Shown: positions 1 through 8,302, counted from the stretch's first letter. The stretch: DNA of 27,164 nucleotides from JACPFV01 sp035526825 (GCA_035526825.1 DATLBT010000009.1:1-27164); one strand, 5' to 3'. Notes: generated by a model from the letters alone, not told the origin. Translations and numbers: made by a program.

Positions 1-456
1 GTGACGCAGGCCGACCTCGTCATCGGCGCCGTGCTGGTGCCCGGGGCCGCCGCGCCCAAGCTCGTCACCCGCGCCATGCTCAAGAAAATGCGTCCCGGCG
101 CGGTGATCGTCGACGTCGCCATCGACCAGGGCGGTTGCTTCGAGACCAGCAAGCCAACGACGCACCAGGACCCGACCTATGTGGTCGACGGCATCGTCCA
201 TTACTGCGTTGCCAACATGCCCGGTGGCGTGGCGCGCACCTCCACGTTCGCGTTAACCAACGCGACGCTGCCTTACGTGCTTGCGCTGGCCGACAAGGGT
301 TACCAGAAGGCGCTGGGCGACGACGCGCACTTCGGCGAGGGCCTTAACGTCCACCATGGACGGGTGACCTACAAGGCGGTGGCCGATGCGCTGGGCTACG
401 ACCACACACCGATAGAGCAAGCGCTCACACGCGCGCGGCGAAAGCAGGGCGCGTAA
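1..456 (+). CDS. ald: Alanine dehydrogenase, C-terminal part (5' end outside window)
   Basis: The 151 visible residues match the C-terminal part of alanine dehydrogenase, the NAD-dependent enzyme that interconverts L-alanine and pyruvate plus ammonia. Recognisable are the segment ADLVIGAVLVPGAAAPKLVT at residues 4-23, the IDQGGCFE active-site loop at about 41-48 (D42 corresponds to the catalytic Asp of the family), the PTTH segment at 52-55, VDGIVHYCVANMPG at 62-75 and ALTNATLPY at about 84-92. The family is about 370 residues long, so roughly 60 percent is missing. The GTG at position 1 lies inside the conserved nucleotide-binding domain and is not the start. The gene ends at TAA 454-456 and no clear terminator follows before the next gene. 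Family assignment is very secure; the role (alanine catabolism or synthesis) is inferred from the family. Confidence 0.95.
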   Translation: MTQADLVIGAVLVPGAAAPKLVTRAMLKKMRPGAVIVDVAIDQGGCFETSKPTTHQDPTYVVDGIVHYCVANMPGGVARTSTFALTNATLPYVLALADKGYQKALGDDAHFGEGLNVHHGRVTYKAVADALGYDHTPIEQALTRARRKQGA

Positions 457-527
457 CGGACCCGTAGACTGTGCGCGGGGCACGAAAACCAGGCCCTCCT
501 TTCAAGGCTTCAAGCGGAGAACCACCG

Positions 528-1364
528 ATGTCGTATCGCATGCTCGCCCGTTCCGTGGCGGTCCTGATGCTGCTCGCGCTCGCACCGACGGTGCAGGCCC
601 AGTCGACCATGAAGGAGCCGTCCAAGGACGCCAAGGACACGGGGTCGCAGACGGTGAAGAGCATCCGCTCCTGCATGGCGAAGAACCTCGTAAGCCGCGG
701 CGCGCTGCGCGACCTGAGCCTCGACGTGTTCGACAAGGAAGGCAAGATTCGCAGCCTGCGGATGCGCCTGTTCTGGAAGCCGTCAAAGGGCGGTGGCCAG
801 CGCGTGAACCTTCGCCTGGTCGAGCCATCGGCGATGGCGGGCTCGAGCTACCTGCTGGTCCAGGAGGGCTTGGGTGAAGAGGTGTACTTCTACCTGCCCG
901 GTGCCGATCGCGCGCTGCGCATCACGGGGCAGAACATGTCGGAGCCGCTGTGGGGCACCGACTTCAGCTATGGCGAGATCAAGCAGGTGCTCGGCATCCT
1001 GGTGGTGGGCGACACCACGCGTTTGCCGGACAGCGCGATCTCCGACCGCCCGATGTACGTGCTCGAGACCGCCACCAAGGCCGACGAGACCGGTTACCGC
1101 AAGGTGATCTCGCACATCGACCAGAAAACGTGCGTCCTGATGCGCAGCGAGTTCTACGCCCGCGAGCAGCCGCGCAAGGTGCTCGACGCCGATCCGGCCT
1201 CGTTGCTGCAGGCGGACAAATACTGGACCGCGCTGTCCTACACCATGACCGATGTGCAGCGGAACACGCATACGCAGTTGAGCCTGAGCGACCTGTCCTT
1301 CGACGAACGCATGTCCGAGAAGCTGTTCGACCCGCAGAAGTTCTTCGAGCAGAACCCCAAGTAA
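528..1364 (+). CDS. Secreted outer membrane lipoprotein-sorting (LolA-like) protein
   Basis: A 278-residue protein with an N-terminal signal peptide (MSYRMLARSVAVLMLLALAP, probable cleavage after VQA near residue 24), so it is exported to the periplasm. The body resembles the LolA-like 'outer membrane lipoprotein-sorting protein' family: MRLFWKPSKGGGQRVNLRLV, then a YLLVQEG strand, LPGADRALRI and the characteristic GTDFSYGEI segment. Such proteins fold as a half-open beta barrel that holds acyl chains and often accompany RND/MMPL transporters. Two Cys residues (in RSCMAKN and KTCVLMR) could form a disulfide. I chose the ATG at 528 because GCGGAGA at 514-520 sits 7 nt upstream and the signal peptide follows directly; an upstream in-frame start at 471 would put a non-hydrophobic tail before the signal peptide. 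No lipobox Cys is seen, so it should be soluble. Substrate unknown. Confidence 0.85.
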   Translation: MSYRMLARSVAVLMLLALAPTVQAQSTMKEPSKDAKDTGSQTVKSIRSCMAKNLVSRGALRDLSLDVFDKEGKIRSLRMRLFWKPSKGGGQRVNLRLVEPSAMAGSSYLLVQEGLGEEVYFYLPGADRALRITGQNMSEPLWGTDFSYGEIKQVLGILVVGDTTRLPDSAISDRPMYVLETATKADETGYRKVISHIDQKTCVLMRSEFYAREQPRKVLDADPASLLQADKYWTALSYTMTDVQRNTHTQLSLSDLSFDERMSEKLFDPQKFFEQNPK

Positions 1365-1376
1365 GCCGGCTAATCG

Positions 1377-1405
1377 TTGCGCGGGGAGGGGGCGCCCCCT
1401 AGAAT
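1377..1405 (+). promoter_or_regulatory. Sigma-70 promoter of tRNA-Asn
   Basis: TTGCGC (1377-1382), a 17-bp spacer and TAGAAT (1400-1405) place transcription start about 15 nt before the tRNA. The -10 box is followed by CGCGCC (1407-1412), a GC-rich discriminator that also follows the tRNA-Val, infC and tRNA-Pro promoters here. Confidence 0.75.
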
Positions 1406-1426
1406 GCGCGCCCTCAAGGGTTCCTT

Positions 1427-1502
<76 letters not shown>

Positions 1503-1511
1503 GATGACGAA

Positions 1512-1543
1512 ACGCCTCAGCCATGGGCTGGGGCGTTTTTTTT
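1512..1543 (+). terminator. Rho-independent terminator after tRNA-Asn
   Basis: An 11-bp stem (1512-1522 with 1526-1536, one wobble pair), an ATG triloop and a run of eight T (1536-1543) directly downstream of the tRNA. Read leftward the hairpin lies just past the stop of the TPR gene, but its T tract is weak on that strand. Confidence 0.9.
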
Positions 1544-1552
1544 GGCACTGCC

Positions 1553-2452
1553 TCAGGACGCCTGCGCCGGCCCGAGCCGCGCCTCGGCCTTCTCGAGCAT
1601 GGCCTTGAAGCGCGGGCTTTTGCGCAGCGGGTCGAGGTCGGTGTCGACCTTGAACCACTCGATGCCTTGGCGACCGGCGTGCTCGGCCACCGGCTCGAGC
1701 AACTCGATGGCGCGGTCGAATCGCGCGAGCTGCACCATCGCACAGGCCATGTTGTAGGCCAGGTTGCGATTGTCCGGGTTCAGCTTCATCGCGCGGCCGG
1801 CCCACTCCTGCGCCTTGGTGCCTTGCCCGAGCCGCAGCAGCGTCGTCACGCCGAAGCACAACGCGTCGCCGTGCTCGGCGTCGGTCGCGAGGATCTTGTT
1901 GATTCGCTGCATCGAATTCTGCGCCGCAATGCGCGCGCCGGCGTTGTCGCCGCGCGCCTCGTGGCACTGCAGCGCCATTCCGGAGGCCCACACGTCGGAC
2001 TCCATCAGCGTCTCGGCTTTGGACAGATGCTTGATCGCGTCGCCGTACTTCTTGCTGGCTATGAAATAGCGCGCGGCGGCGGCGTTGACGTCGTAGGACT
2101 CGGGGTTCAGCGCGAGCGCGCTCTCGATCTCGGCTTTTGCCTCGGCGGCGCGGCCTTCACCAACCAGGAGGCGGCCCTTCACCGCATGGGCTTCGGCACA
2201 ACCGGGGTCGAGCGTCAGTGCCTTGTCCGCCGCTTCGAGGCCGTCCTCGCCCGGCAGGCTGTCGAAGCCGAGCAAGGTCTGCGCAACCGCGAGCAAGGCC
2301 CATGCCTGGGCGTAGTCCGGGTCGATGGCGATTGCCCGCTTGCACAGGTCCGCGATCTCGCGGGTGTGCTTCGACCTGCCGGTTGCGCGCAGCTGCTGGG
2401 CTTGGTGGAAGAACGCGGACGCTTCGGGTTTCGGCGTGTGGATCGCAGGCAT
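1553..2452 (-). CDS. TPR-repeat protein
   Basis: A 299-residue protein without signal peptide or membrane segment, built largely of tetratricopeptide repeats. Repeat-like helices with the TPR pattern are visible around residues 33-66 (CKRAIAIDPDYAQAWALLAV), 70-100 (AADKALTLDPGCAEAHAVKG), 104-134 (EIESALALNPESYDVNAAAA) and 217-255 (RAMKLNPDNRNLAYNMACAM), ending in DLDPLRKSPRFKAML. That terminal pattern is common in the TPR halves of bacterial signalling proteins (for example fused to adenylate cyclase or kinase domains), but no catalytic domain is present here. AGGAG lies about 8 nt before the ATG. The gene starts 45 nt after the stop of the aminotransferase gene on the same strand, so the two probably form an operon. 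TPRs mediate protein-protein contacts; partner and function are unknown. Confidence 0.85.
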   Translation of the reverse strand: MPAIHTPKPEASAFFHQAQQLRATGRSKHTREIADLCKRAIAIDPDYAQAWALLAVAQTLLGFDSLPGEDGLEAADKALTLDPGCAEAHAVKGRLLVGEGRAAEAKAEIESALALNPESYDVNAAAARYFIASKKYGDAIKHLSKAETLMESDVWASGMALQCHEARGDNAGARIAAQNSMQRINKILATDAEHGDALCFGVTTLLRLGQGTKAQEWAGRAMKLNPDNRNLAYNMACAMVQLARFDRAIELLEPVAEHAGRQGIEWFKVDTDLDPLRKSPRFKAMLEKAEARLGPAQAS

Positions 2453-2497
2453 CAGGCACTCCTGGTTGCGTCGACGCGGCGCTGTCGTGCTCGCAGT

Positions 2498-3688
2498 TTA
2501 CGCCGCTTGGCCCGCGATAGCCTTGAAGCGCGCCACCGACTCGTCCAGCACCTTGTCACTGGTGGCGAACGACAGCCGCAGGTAGCCCGGCGCGCCGAAG
2601 GCCGAGCCCATCACAGCCGCCACGCGCGCCTTCTGCAGCAGCAGGTCGGTCAGCGCGACGTCGTCGGCGCAGCCGAGCTTGTTCATGAGGCCCGAGAAGT
2701 CCGGGAAGGCGTAGAACGTGCCGTCGCCCGGTTCGCACGAAACCCCAGGGATGGTGTTGAGGTCGGCCACCAGCTTGTCGTGGCGCTTCTTGAATGCGGC
2801 GACCATCTCGCCCACACAAGCCTGGTCGCCATTCAACGCAGCCTCGGCCGCGACCTGGGCGATGGAGTTGGGGTTGCTGGTCGACTGCGACTGGATGTCG
2901 GTCATCGCCGCGATCAGCTTCGCCGGGCCGCAGGCCCAGCCGATGCGCCAGCCGGTCATCGAGTAGGTCTTCGAAACGGCGTGGATCACGATCGTACGGT
3001 CGTAAAGATCCGGGCAGACGTTGATCAGGTTCGAGAACGGCTCGGCCGTCCACAAGATCTTCTCGTACATGTCGTCGGTTGCGATCAGCACTTGCGGGTG
3101 CTTGCGCAGCACCTCGCCGAGCGCCTTCAACTCTGCAGCCGTGTACGCCATGCCCGACGGGTTCGACGGGCTGTTGATCCAGAACAGGCGGGTGCGCGGC
3201 GTGATCGCGCGCTCGAGCTGCTCGGGCGTGATCTTGAAGCGTGTCGCGGCCGTCGTCGGGATGAACACCGGCTTGCCACCGGCGAGCAGCACCATGTCGG
3301 GATAGCTGACCCAGTACGGCGCCGGGATGACCGACTCGTCGCCGTCATTGAGCAGCGCTTGGCACAGGTTGTAGCAGGACTGCTTGCCCCCGTTGCTCAC
3401 CAGGATCTGGTTCGGCTTGTAGTCGAGCTTGTTGTCGCGCGCCATCTTCGCGGCGATGGCCTTCTTCAGCCCCGGCGTGCCGCCGACCGCGGTGTACTTG
3501 GTGAAGCCGTCGCGGATCGCCTTGTAGGCGGCTTCCTTGATGTGGGCCGGCGTGTCGAAGTCCGGCTCGCCGGCGCCGAGCGACATCACGTCGATACCCT
3601 GCGCCTTGAGCTCCGCCGCCTTCGCCGTGACGGCGAGGGTGGGAGAGGGCTTGATGCGTCCGACGCGCTGTGCGAGGTCGAAAGTCAC
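2498..3688 (-). CDS. Aspartate aminotransferase, class I/II (subgroup Ib-like)
   Basis: A PLP-dependent aminotransferase of 396 residues. Fold-type I landmarks are LGAGEPDFDTP near the N terminus, the Tyr-containing PYWVSYPD segment, INSPSNPSG, the Asp-containing IATDDMYEKI, the PLP-lysine motif SKTYSMTGWRIG (Lys240) and the C-terminal substrate-binding Arg in YLRLSFAT. This combination fits subgroup Ib aspartate (or aspartate/prephenate) aminotransferases, which transfer the amino group between aspartate and 2-oxoglutarate. I chose GTG at 3688 because it gives the typical MTFDLAQRV start; a TTG at 3721 would add 11 atypical residues. The ribosome-binding site is weak for either start. The gene is upstream of and probably co-transcribed with the TPR gene, and is divergent from the DUF808-uvrB pair. 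Exact substrate preference cannot be told from sequence. Confidence 0.93.
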   Translation of the reverse strand: MTFDLAQRVGRIKPSPTLAVTAKAAELKAQGIDVMSLGAGEPDFDTPAHIKEAAYKAIRDGFTKYTAVGGTPGLKKAIAAKMARDNKLDYKPNQILVSNGGKQSCYNLCQALLNDGDESVIPAPYWVSYPDMVLLAGGKPVFIPTTAATRFKITPEQLERAITPRTRLFWINSPSNPSGMAYTAAELKALGEVLRKHPQVLIATDDMYEKILWTAEPFSNLINVCPDLYDRTIVIHAVSKTYSMTGWRIGWACGPAKLIAAMTDIQSQSTSNPNSIAQVAAEAALNGDQACVGEMVAAFKKRHDKLVADLNTIPGVSCEPGDGTFYAFPDFSGLMNKLGCADDVALTDLLLQKARVAAVMGSAFGAPGYLRLSFATSDKVLDESVARFKAIAGQAA

Positions 3689-3814
3689 TGTGAAACTTAC
3701 CGGTGAAAAAAGGGCGAGCAAGGATACTGGAAGGCGTCATGCCCTGCGACCTTCAGGCAAAATGAAGTTTGCTCGCGCAATCCTGCGCCGGCCGTCACCC
3801 GAGGAAGCCCGACG

Positions 3815-4732
3815 ATGGCCAGCAGCCTGCTGACGCTAGTCGACGACATTGCCACGCTGCTCGACGACGTCGCCATCCTGACCAAGGTGGCGGCGAAGAA
3901 AACCGCGGGCGTGCTCGGCGACGACCTGGCGCTGAACGCGCAGCAGGTCGCCGGCGTCAGCGCCGACCGCGAGCTGCCGGTGGTGTGGGCCGTGGCCAAG
4001 GGCTCGGCGTTGAACAAGGTGATCCTGGTGCCAGCGGCGCTGGCCATCAGTGCGCTGGCGCCGTGGGCGATCATGCCGCTGTTGATGCTGGGGGGCGCCT
4101 TCCTGTGCTTCGAGGGCTTCGAAAAAATCGCGCACAAGGTCCTCCACGGCAAGGCGGCGGATGACGAGCACCATCGCGAGCTGGTCACCGCCGTCGCCAA
4201 TCCCCAGGTCGACATGGTCGCGTTCGAGCGCGAAAAGGTTAAGGGCGCGATCCGGACGGACTTCATCCTGTCGGGCGAGATCGTCGTCATCACGCTGGGT
4301 ACCGTCGCCAGCGCCGATTTCGCTCGCCAGGTCACCGTGCTCGTCGGCATCGCGATTTTGATGACCGTGGGCGTCTACGGTGTCGTCGCCGGCATCGTGA
4401 AACTCGATGACGCCGGCCTCCACCTTTCAAGGAAAGCCAATGCCGCCGCCCGGGCGCTGGGTCGCGGCATCGTCCGCGGCGCCCCGTGGCTGATGAAGTT
4501 CCTGTCGATCGCCGGCACGGCGGCGATGTTCATGGTCGGCGGAAGCATCCTGGTCCATGGCGTGCCGCCGCTGCACCACGCGGTCGAGGGCGTAGCCGCG
4601 GCGTCAGGGATCGCCCCGTTGGTGCAGGTCGTGGGCGAGGCGCTGATCGGCGTCCTCGCCGGCGCGATGCTCGTTGCGGGCTTCGCCGTGGTACGGCGCA
4701 AGTCAGCGCCGGCAGAAGCTGATTCGCTCTGA
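3815..4732 (+). CDS. DUF808 family inner-membrane protein (YedI-like)
   Basis: A 305-residue integral membrane protein of the DUF808 family (E. coli YedI is the best-known member). The hallmark N terminus is present: LLTLVDDIATLLDDVAILTK, then AAKKTAGVLGDDLALNAQQV and the ELPVVWAVAKGSALNK segment. Hydrophobic helices follow at about 69-98, 151-168, 172-194, 228-245 and 268-292. FEGFEKIAHK at about 99-108 is another family signature. The biochemical function is unknown. The ATG has GAGGA at 3801-3805. The stop is 6 nt from the uvrB start, so the two are presumably co-transcribed. I know of no reported functional link between DUF808 and excision repair, so the pairing may only reflect compact packing. 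Divergent from the aminotransferase gene across a 126-bp gap in which I found no convincing promoter hexamers. Confidence 0.93.
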   Translation: MASSLLTLVDDIATLLDDVAILTKVAAKKTAGVLGDDLALNAQQVAGVSADRELPVVWAVAKGSALNKVILVPAALAISALAPWAIMPLLMLGGAFLCFEGFEKIAHKVLHGKAADDEHHRELVTAVANPQVDMVAFEREKVKGAIRTDFILSGEIVVITLGTVASADFARQVTVLVGIAILMTVGVYGVVAGIVKLDDAGLHLSRKANAAARALGRGIVRGAPWLMKFLSIAGTAAMFMVGGSILVHGVPPLHHAVEGVAAASGIAPLVQVVGEALIGVLAGAMLVAGFAVVRRKSAPAEADSL

Positions 4733-4738
4733 GCGCCC

Positions 4739-6766
4739 ATGCAGGAACCTTTTGGCCGAACCGACTCGCGCTTTCAACTGAAGGCTGACTGGGCGCCTGC
4801 GGGCGACCAGCCGACCGCGATCGCCAAGCTGTCGCAGGGCCTCAACGACGGCCTCAGCCACCAGACGCTGCTGGGCGTCACCGGCTCTGGCAAGACCTTC
4901 ACGATCGCCAACGTCATTGCCCAGGTCCAGCGCCCGGCGATGATCCTTGCGCCCAACAAGACGCTCGCGGCGCAGCTGTACGGCGAGTTCAAGGAATTCT
5001 TCCCGGACAACGCCGTCGAGTATTTCGTCTCGTACTACGACTACTACCAGCCCGAGGCCTATGTTCCCTCGACCGACACCTACATCGAGAAGGACAGCTC
5101 GATCAACGAGCACATCGAGCAGATGCGCCTGTCGGCGACCAAGGCATTCCTCGAGCGGCGCGATGCGATCATCGTCGCTTCCGTCTCCGCGATCTACGGC
5201 CTCGGCGACCCCGAGCAGTACTTCAAGATGGTCATGCACCTGGTCAAGGGCGAACCGCTCGGCCAGCGCGACGTGGTCAGGCGACTCACCGAGATGCAGT
5301 ACACGCGCAACGACGTCGAGTTCAAGCGCGCGGTGTATCGCGTGCGCGGCGATGTCATCGACGTCCACCCGGCCGAGTCCGATGACGAGGCGGTGCGCAT
5401 CGAGTTGTTCGATGACGTGGTCGAGAGCATCACGATCTTCGATCCCTTGACCGGCGAGCTGAAGCGCAAGGTCCCGCGCTACACCGTGTTTCCTGCCACG
5501 CACTACGTAACGCCGCGCGAAAAGATGCTCGACGTCATGGACGAGATCCGCGGCGAGCTGCGCGAGCGCCTCGAGGTGTTGAAGAAGGCCAACAAGCTGC
5601 TCGAAGCGCAGCGGCTCGAGCAGCGCACGCTGTTCGACCTCGAGATGATCCGCGAGGTCGGTTACTGCTCGGGCATCGAGAACTATTCGCGCTATCTGTC
5701 CGGTCGCCGCACCGGCGAGCCGCCGCCGACCTTGTTCGACTACCTGCCGGACGACGCGCTGGTGATCGTGGACGAAAGCCATGTCACCGTCCCGCAACTC
5801 GGCGCCATGTTCAAGGGCGACCGTTCGCGCAAGGAAACGCTGGTCGAGTACGGCTTCCGGCTGCCGAGCGCGCTCGACAACCGGCCGCTGAAATTCGAGG
5901 AGTTCGAGCGACTTGCGCCGCAGTTGATCTTCGTCTCGGCCACGCCCGGGCCGTATGAGAAGGACAAGTCCGGCCAGATCGCCGAACAGGTGGTGCGGCC
6001 GACCGGCCTGGTCGACCCCGAAGTCGAGGTGCGGCCCGCTTCGACCCAGGTCGACGACCTGCTTGGCGAAATCCGCTTGCGCGTGCGCCAGCAGGAGCGC
6101 GTGCTGGTGACGACGCTCACCAAGCGCATGGCCGAGGACCTGACCGACTACCTGCACGAGCACGCGGTGAAGGTTCGCTACATGCATTCCGACGTCGACA
6201 CGGTCGAGCGCGCCGAGATCATCCGCGACCTGCGGCTGGGCACGTTCGATGTGCTGGTCGGCATCAACCTGCTGCGCGAAGGCCTCGACCTGCCGGAGGT
6301 ATCGCTGGTGGCGGTGCTCGACGCCGACAAGGAAGGTTTCCTGCGCTCGGAGCGGTCGTTGATCCAGACCTCGGGTCGCGCCGCGCGAAACCTCAATGGC
6401 CGGGTCATCTTCTACGCCGACAAGCACACAGACTCGATGAAGCGAGCCATCGGCGAGATGGAACGCCGCCGCGCGAAACAGACCGAGCACAACCGGGTCC
6501 ACGGCATCACGCCCAAGGGCATCCGCAAGGCGGTGGCCGACGTGCTGCACGCCGGCTACGAGGAGCTGTCGGCAGCGCGCATGCGGCAGGCCGCCGAGCA
6601 GGGCGCGGCTTTCGTGAAGCTGTCGCCGGAAAAACTGGCCCGGCACATCGCGAAGGTGGAAAAGGAGATGTTCGCGGCAGCCCAGAACCTGGAGTTCGAG
6701 CTGGCGGCGCAGAAGCGCGACGAACTCAAGAAGCTGCGCGAGTACACCCTGCGCGGCGCCGGCTGA
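4739..6766 (+). CDS. uvrB: Excinuclease ABC subunit UvrB
   Basis: The damage-verifying helicase-like subunit of nucleotide excision repair. It receives the lesion from UvrA, opens the strands and recruits UvrC. At 675 residues it has the usual length. Visible landmarks are Walker A GVTGSGKT (46-53), the beta-hairpin that clamps DNA around 97-119 (SYYDYYQPEAYVPSTDTY), the Walker B/DEAD-like DESH (345-348), helicase motifs V and VI in GINLLREGLDLPEV and QTSGRAARN, and a C-terminal UVR coiled coil (about 632-667) that binds UvrC. The ATG lies 6 nt after the DUF808 stop, so expression is probably coupled to that gene. No LexA-box-like sequence (CTG-N10-CAG) stands out in the short upstream gap. 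Complete, with no anomalous residues seen. Confidence 0.99.
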   Translation: MQEPFGRTDSRFQLKADWAPAGDQPTAIAKLSQGLNDGLSHQTLLGVTGSGKTFTIANVIAQVQRPAMILAPNKTLAAQLYGEFKEFFPDNAVEYFVSYYDYYQPEAYVPSTDTYIEKDSSINEHIEQMRLSATKAFLERRDAIIVASVSAIYGLGDPEQYFKMVMHLVKGEPLGQRDVVRRLTEMQYTRNDVEFKRAVYRVRGDVIDVHPAESDDEAVRIELFDDVVESITIFDPLTGELKRKVPRYTVFPATHYVTPREKMLDVMDEIRGELRERLEVLKKANKLLEAQRLEQRTLFDLEMIREVGYCSGIENYSRYLSGRRTGEPPPTLFDYLPDDALVIVDESHVTVPQLGAMFKGDRSRKETLVEYGFRLPSALDNRPLKFEEFERLAPQLIFVSATPGPYEKDKSGQIAEQVVRPTGLVDPEVEVRPASTQVDDLLGEIRLRVRQQERVLVTTLTKRMAEDLTDYLHEHAVKVRYMHSDVDTVERAEIIRDLRLGTFDVLVGINLLREGLDLPEVSLVAVLDADKEGFLRSERSLIQTSGRAARNLNGRVIFYADKHTDSMKRAIGEMERRRAKQTEHNRVHGITPKGIRKAVADVLHAGYEELSAARMRQAAEQGAAFVKLSPEKLARHIAKVEKEMFAAAQNLEFELAAQKRDELKKLREYTLRGAG

Positions 6767-6769
6767 GCG

Positions 6770-6798
6770 TTGCGGGAGGCGGGCGCCTCCGGTATCGT
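6770..6798 (+). promoter_or_regulatory. Sigma-70 promoter of tRNA-Val
   Basis: TTGCGG (6770-6775), a 17-bp spacer and TATCGT (6793-6798), starting only 4 nt after the uvrB stop. CGCGCC (6800-6805) follows the -10 box. Spacing to the tRNA (20 nt from the -10) equals that of the tRNA-Asn promoter. Confidence 0.7.
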
Positions 6799-6818
6799 TC
6801 GCGCCTCTCAAGGCCCGC

Positions 6819-6895
6819 AGGCGCGTAGCTCAGTTGGTTAGAGCACCACCTTGACATGGTGGGGGTCGGAGGTTCGAGTCCTCTCGCGCCTACCA
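6819..6895 (+). tRNA. tRNA-Val (anticodon GAC)
   Basis: A 77-nt cloverleaf with encoded CCA (6893-6895). AGGCGCG (6819-6825) pairs perfectly with CGCGCCT (6885-6891). The anticodon stem CCACC/GGTGG encloses loop TTGACAT with GAC at 6853-6855, and the T arm contains GGTTCGAGTCC. Confidence 0.97.
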
Positions 6896-6905
6896 GTTGC
6901 TCGAC

Positions 6906-6930
6906 AACGCCCCGCAAGGGGCGTTTTCAT
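6906..6930 (+). terminator. Rho-independent terminator after tRNA-Val
   Basis: An 8-bp stem AACGCCCC/GGGGCGTT (6906-6913 with 6918-6925), a GCAA tetraloop and a short T-rich tail (TTTTCATTT). It isolates the tRNA from the downstream EAL gene. Confidence 0.85.
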
Positions 6931-6975
6931 TTGGTGTAGGCTGGATCAACAGATTTTGACTCGGGGAGCGGCCAC

Positions 6976-8190
6976 TTGAGCGACGACAAGTACAGGCGCG
7001 TCCTGGCGGAAGGGGAATGGCTGTTTCGGGAGGGCGACGAGGGCGAGACCGCCTTCGTCATCGAGAACGGCCTGCTGGAAATCTGCCGCGTCGAGGACGG
7101 GCGCACCGAGCGCATCGCCCAGCTTGGGCCCGGTGACCTGATCGGCGAAATGTCGCTGATCGACAAGATGCCGCGCTCGGCGTCGGCTTTCGCGCGGTTG
7201 CCGACGCGGTTGCGGGTGATCACCGGCGATCACCTGGCGGAGAAGCTCTCCGACGCCGATCCGCTTTTGCGCCTGCTGCTGAAGATGATCCTGCAGCGCT
7301 ATCGGACCGCCACTGGTGGAGAGGCCGAATCGCCGAGTGAGCAAAAAACAGACCGTGAGGCGGTCATCAAGCGAATCGAACTCGAACACGAGCTCGAGCA
7401 AGCCCTCGAGCGCGAGGAGTTCGTGCTGTATTTCCAGCCGATCGTCAACCTCGACACCTTCTCGATGGCGGGATTCGAGGCACTGGTGCGGTGGGTCAGC
7501 CCGGCCCGCGGATTCGTGCCACCCAACGGGTTCATCCCGGTGGTGGAGGACTCTCACCTGATCCATGGCGTCGGCCGTTGGATCCTGCGCAAGGGCTGCG
7601 AGGTCTTGAAGCGCCTGTCGGAGGTCGCCACCGACCTCGACGAGCCGATCTTCATGAACATCAACCTGTCCGGCAAGCAGTTGGCCAACCCCGACCTCTT
7701 CAACGAGATCAAGGACGCGATCGATAGCAGCGGCGTCAATCCGGCCCAGCTCAAGATGGAGATCACCGAGAGCTTGCTGATGAACAACCTCGACTCGGCC
7801 ACCGAGCTGCTCAACCGCTGCCGTGACCTCGGCGTGCGCATTGCGCTCGACGACTTTGGCACCGGCTATTCGTCGTTGGGCTATTTGCGCAGCCTGCCCG
7901 TCAATACGCTCAAGGTCGACCGCTCATTCGTGACGCCGGTGCTCGAAGACGCTGGCAGCGGCAAGATCCTGCGCGCCATCAGCGCGCTGGGACATTCGCT
8001 GGGCATGAACCTGGTCGCCGAAGGGATCGAGAATCAGGAACAGGCCCACGCCCTGTCGGCGCTGGGCTTCGAGTACGGGCAAGGTTTTCTCTTCTCCAAG
8101 GCGGTGCCTGAGGAGCAGGCCAAGGCCCTGCTGAGCCGCGAATGGCCGTGGAGTTTCGAGCGGCGTCAGAGGGTCGATCGCCGCGCTTGA
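6976..8190 (+). CDS. Cyclic-nucleotide-binding sensor fused to EAL c-di-GMP phosphodiesterase
   Basis: A 404-residue cytoplasmic two-domain protein. Residues about 8-110 form a CRP-type cyclic-nucleotide-binding domain with LFREGDEGETAFVI and a phosphate-cassette-like GEMSLIDKMPRSASA (58-71) that keeps the Glu, Arg and Ser expected of a ligand-binding pocket. A charged helix (125-147) leads into an EAL domain (about 148-395). The residues needed for c-di-GMP hydrolysis all appear present: EAL 168-170, N230 in NINLS, E262 in MEITES, DD 292-293 in DDFGTG, K313, E349 and Q369. No GGDEF domain is present. It should therefore lower c-di-GMP, perhaps in response to cAMP or cGMP. The start is a TTG with GGAG at 6965-6968. 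It occupies the place between tRNA-Val and infC where thrS is often found in related bacteria. Confidence 0.93.
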   Translation: MSDDKYRRVLAEGEWLFREGDEGETAFVIENGLLEICRVEDGRTERIAQLGPGDLIGEMSLIDKMPRSASAFARLPTRLRVITGDHLAEKLSDADPLLRLLLKMILQRYRTATGGEAESPSEQKTDREAVIKRIELEHELEQALEREEFVLYFQPIVNLDTFSMAGFEALVRWVSPARGFVPPNGFIPVVEDSHLIHGVGRWILRKGCEVLKRLSEVATDLDEPIFMNINLSGKQLANPDLFNEIKDAIDSSGVNPAQLKMEITESLLMNNLDSATELLNRCRDLGVRIALDDFGTGYSSLGYLRSLPVNTLKVDRSFVTPVLEDAGSGKILRAISALGHSLGMNLVAEGIENQEQAHALSALGFEYGQGFLFSKAVPEEQAKALLSREWPWSFERRQRVDRRA

Positions 8191-8215
8191 GAACCGGCTG
8201 CCGGGACCGTAGAAT
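8187..8215 (+). promoter_or_regulatory. Sigma-70 promoter of the infC operon
   Basis: TTGAGA (8187-8192), a 17-bp spacer and TAGAAT (8210-8215), followed by CGCGCC (8217-8222). The -35 box overlaps the TGA of the EAL gene. This makes infC independent of upstream transcription, and the GC-rich discriminator suggests negative stringent control. Confidence 0.78.
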
Positions 8216-8226
8216 TCGCGCCCCAC

Positions 8227-8302
8227 TGCGCCTGCGTCGAGCAGAGGCTCCTCGCGGGCGCATGTGTTTTTGGGGCCGGGCGGAAGCCCGGTCTGCCGGC
8301 CC
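8227..8302 (+). promoter_or_regulatory. Structured 5' leader of infC: attenuator-like hairpin plus a second hairpin
   Basis: The roughly 100-nt leader contains a long hairpin: 10 bp (8227-8236 with 8253-8262, one wobble), a 2x2 internal loop, and 4 bp GAGC/GCTC closing AGAG. It is followed by TGTGTTTTT (8263-8271), which makes it look like an intrinsic terminator. Directly downstream, CCGGGC-GGAA-GCCCGG (8276-8291) has a GNRA-type loop and competes with a 7-bp pairing of 8273-8279 with 8296-8302 that ends 5 nt before the Shine-Dalgarno AGGAG (8308-8312). The pairings are read directly from the sequence; a regulatory role is inference. Confidence 0.55.

Noticed and set aside
471..527. Upstream extension of the LolA-like protein to a start at 471
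   Set aside because: It would bury the signal peptide behind a basic 19-residue tail; ATG 528 has a better ribosome-binding site.
1523..3706. A 727-codon open frame on the plus strand
   Set aside because: It is antisense to the TPR and aminotransferase genes, is Arg/Gly/His/Val-rich in the way GC-rich antisense frames are, and resembles no protein family.
3689..3814. Divergent promoters between the aminotransferase and DUF808 genes
   Set aside because: CAAAAT- and TATCCT-like -10 boxes occur but none has an acceptable -35 at 16-18 bp, so I do not annotate them.
4703..6811. A 702-codon open frame on the minus strand
   Set aside because: Antisense shadow of uvrB, whose every motif is intact on the plus strand.
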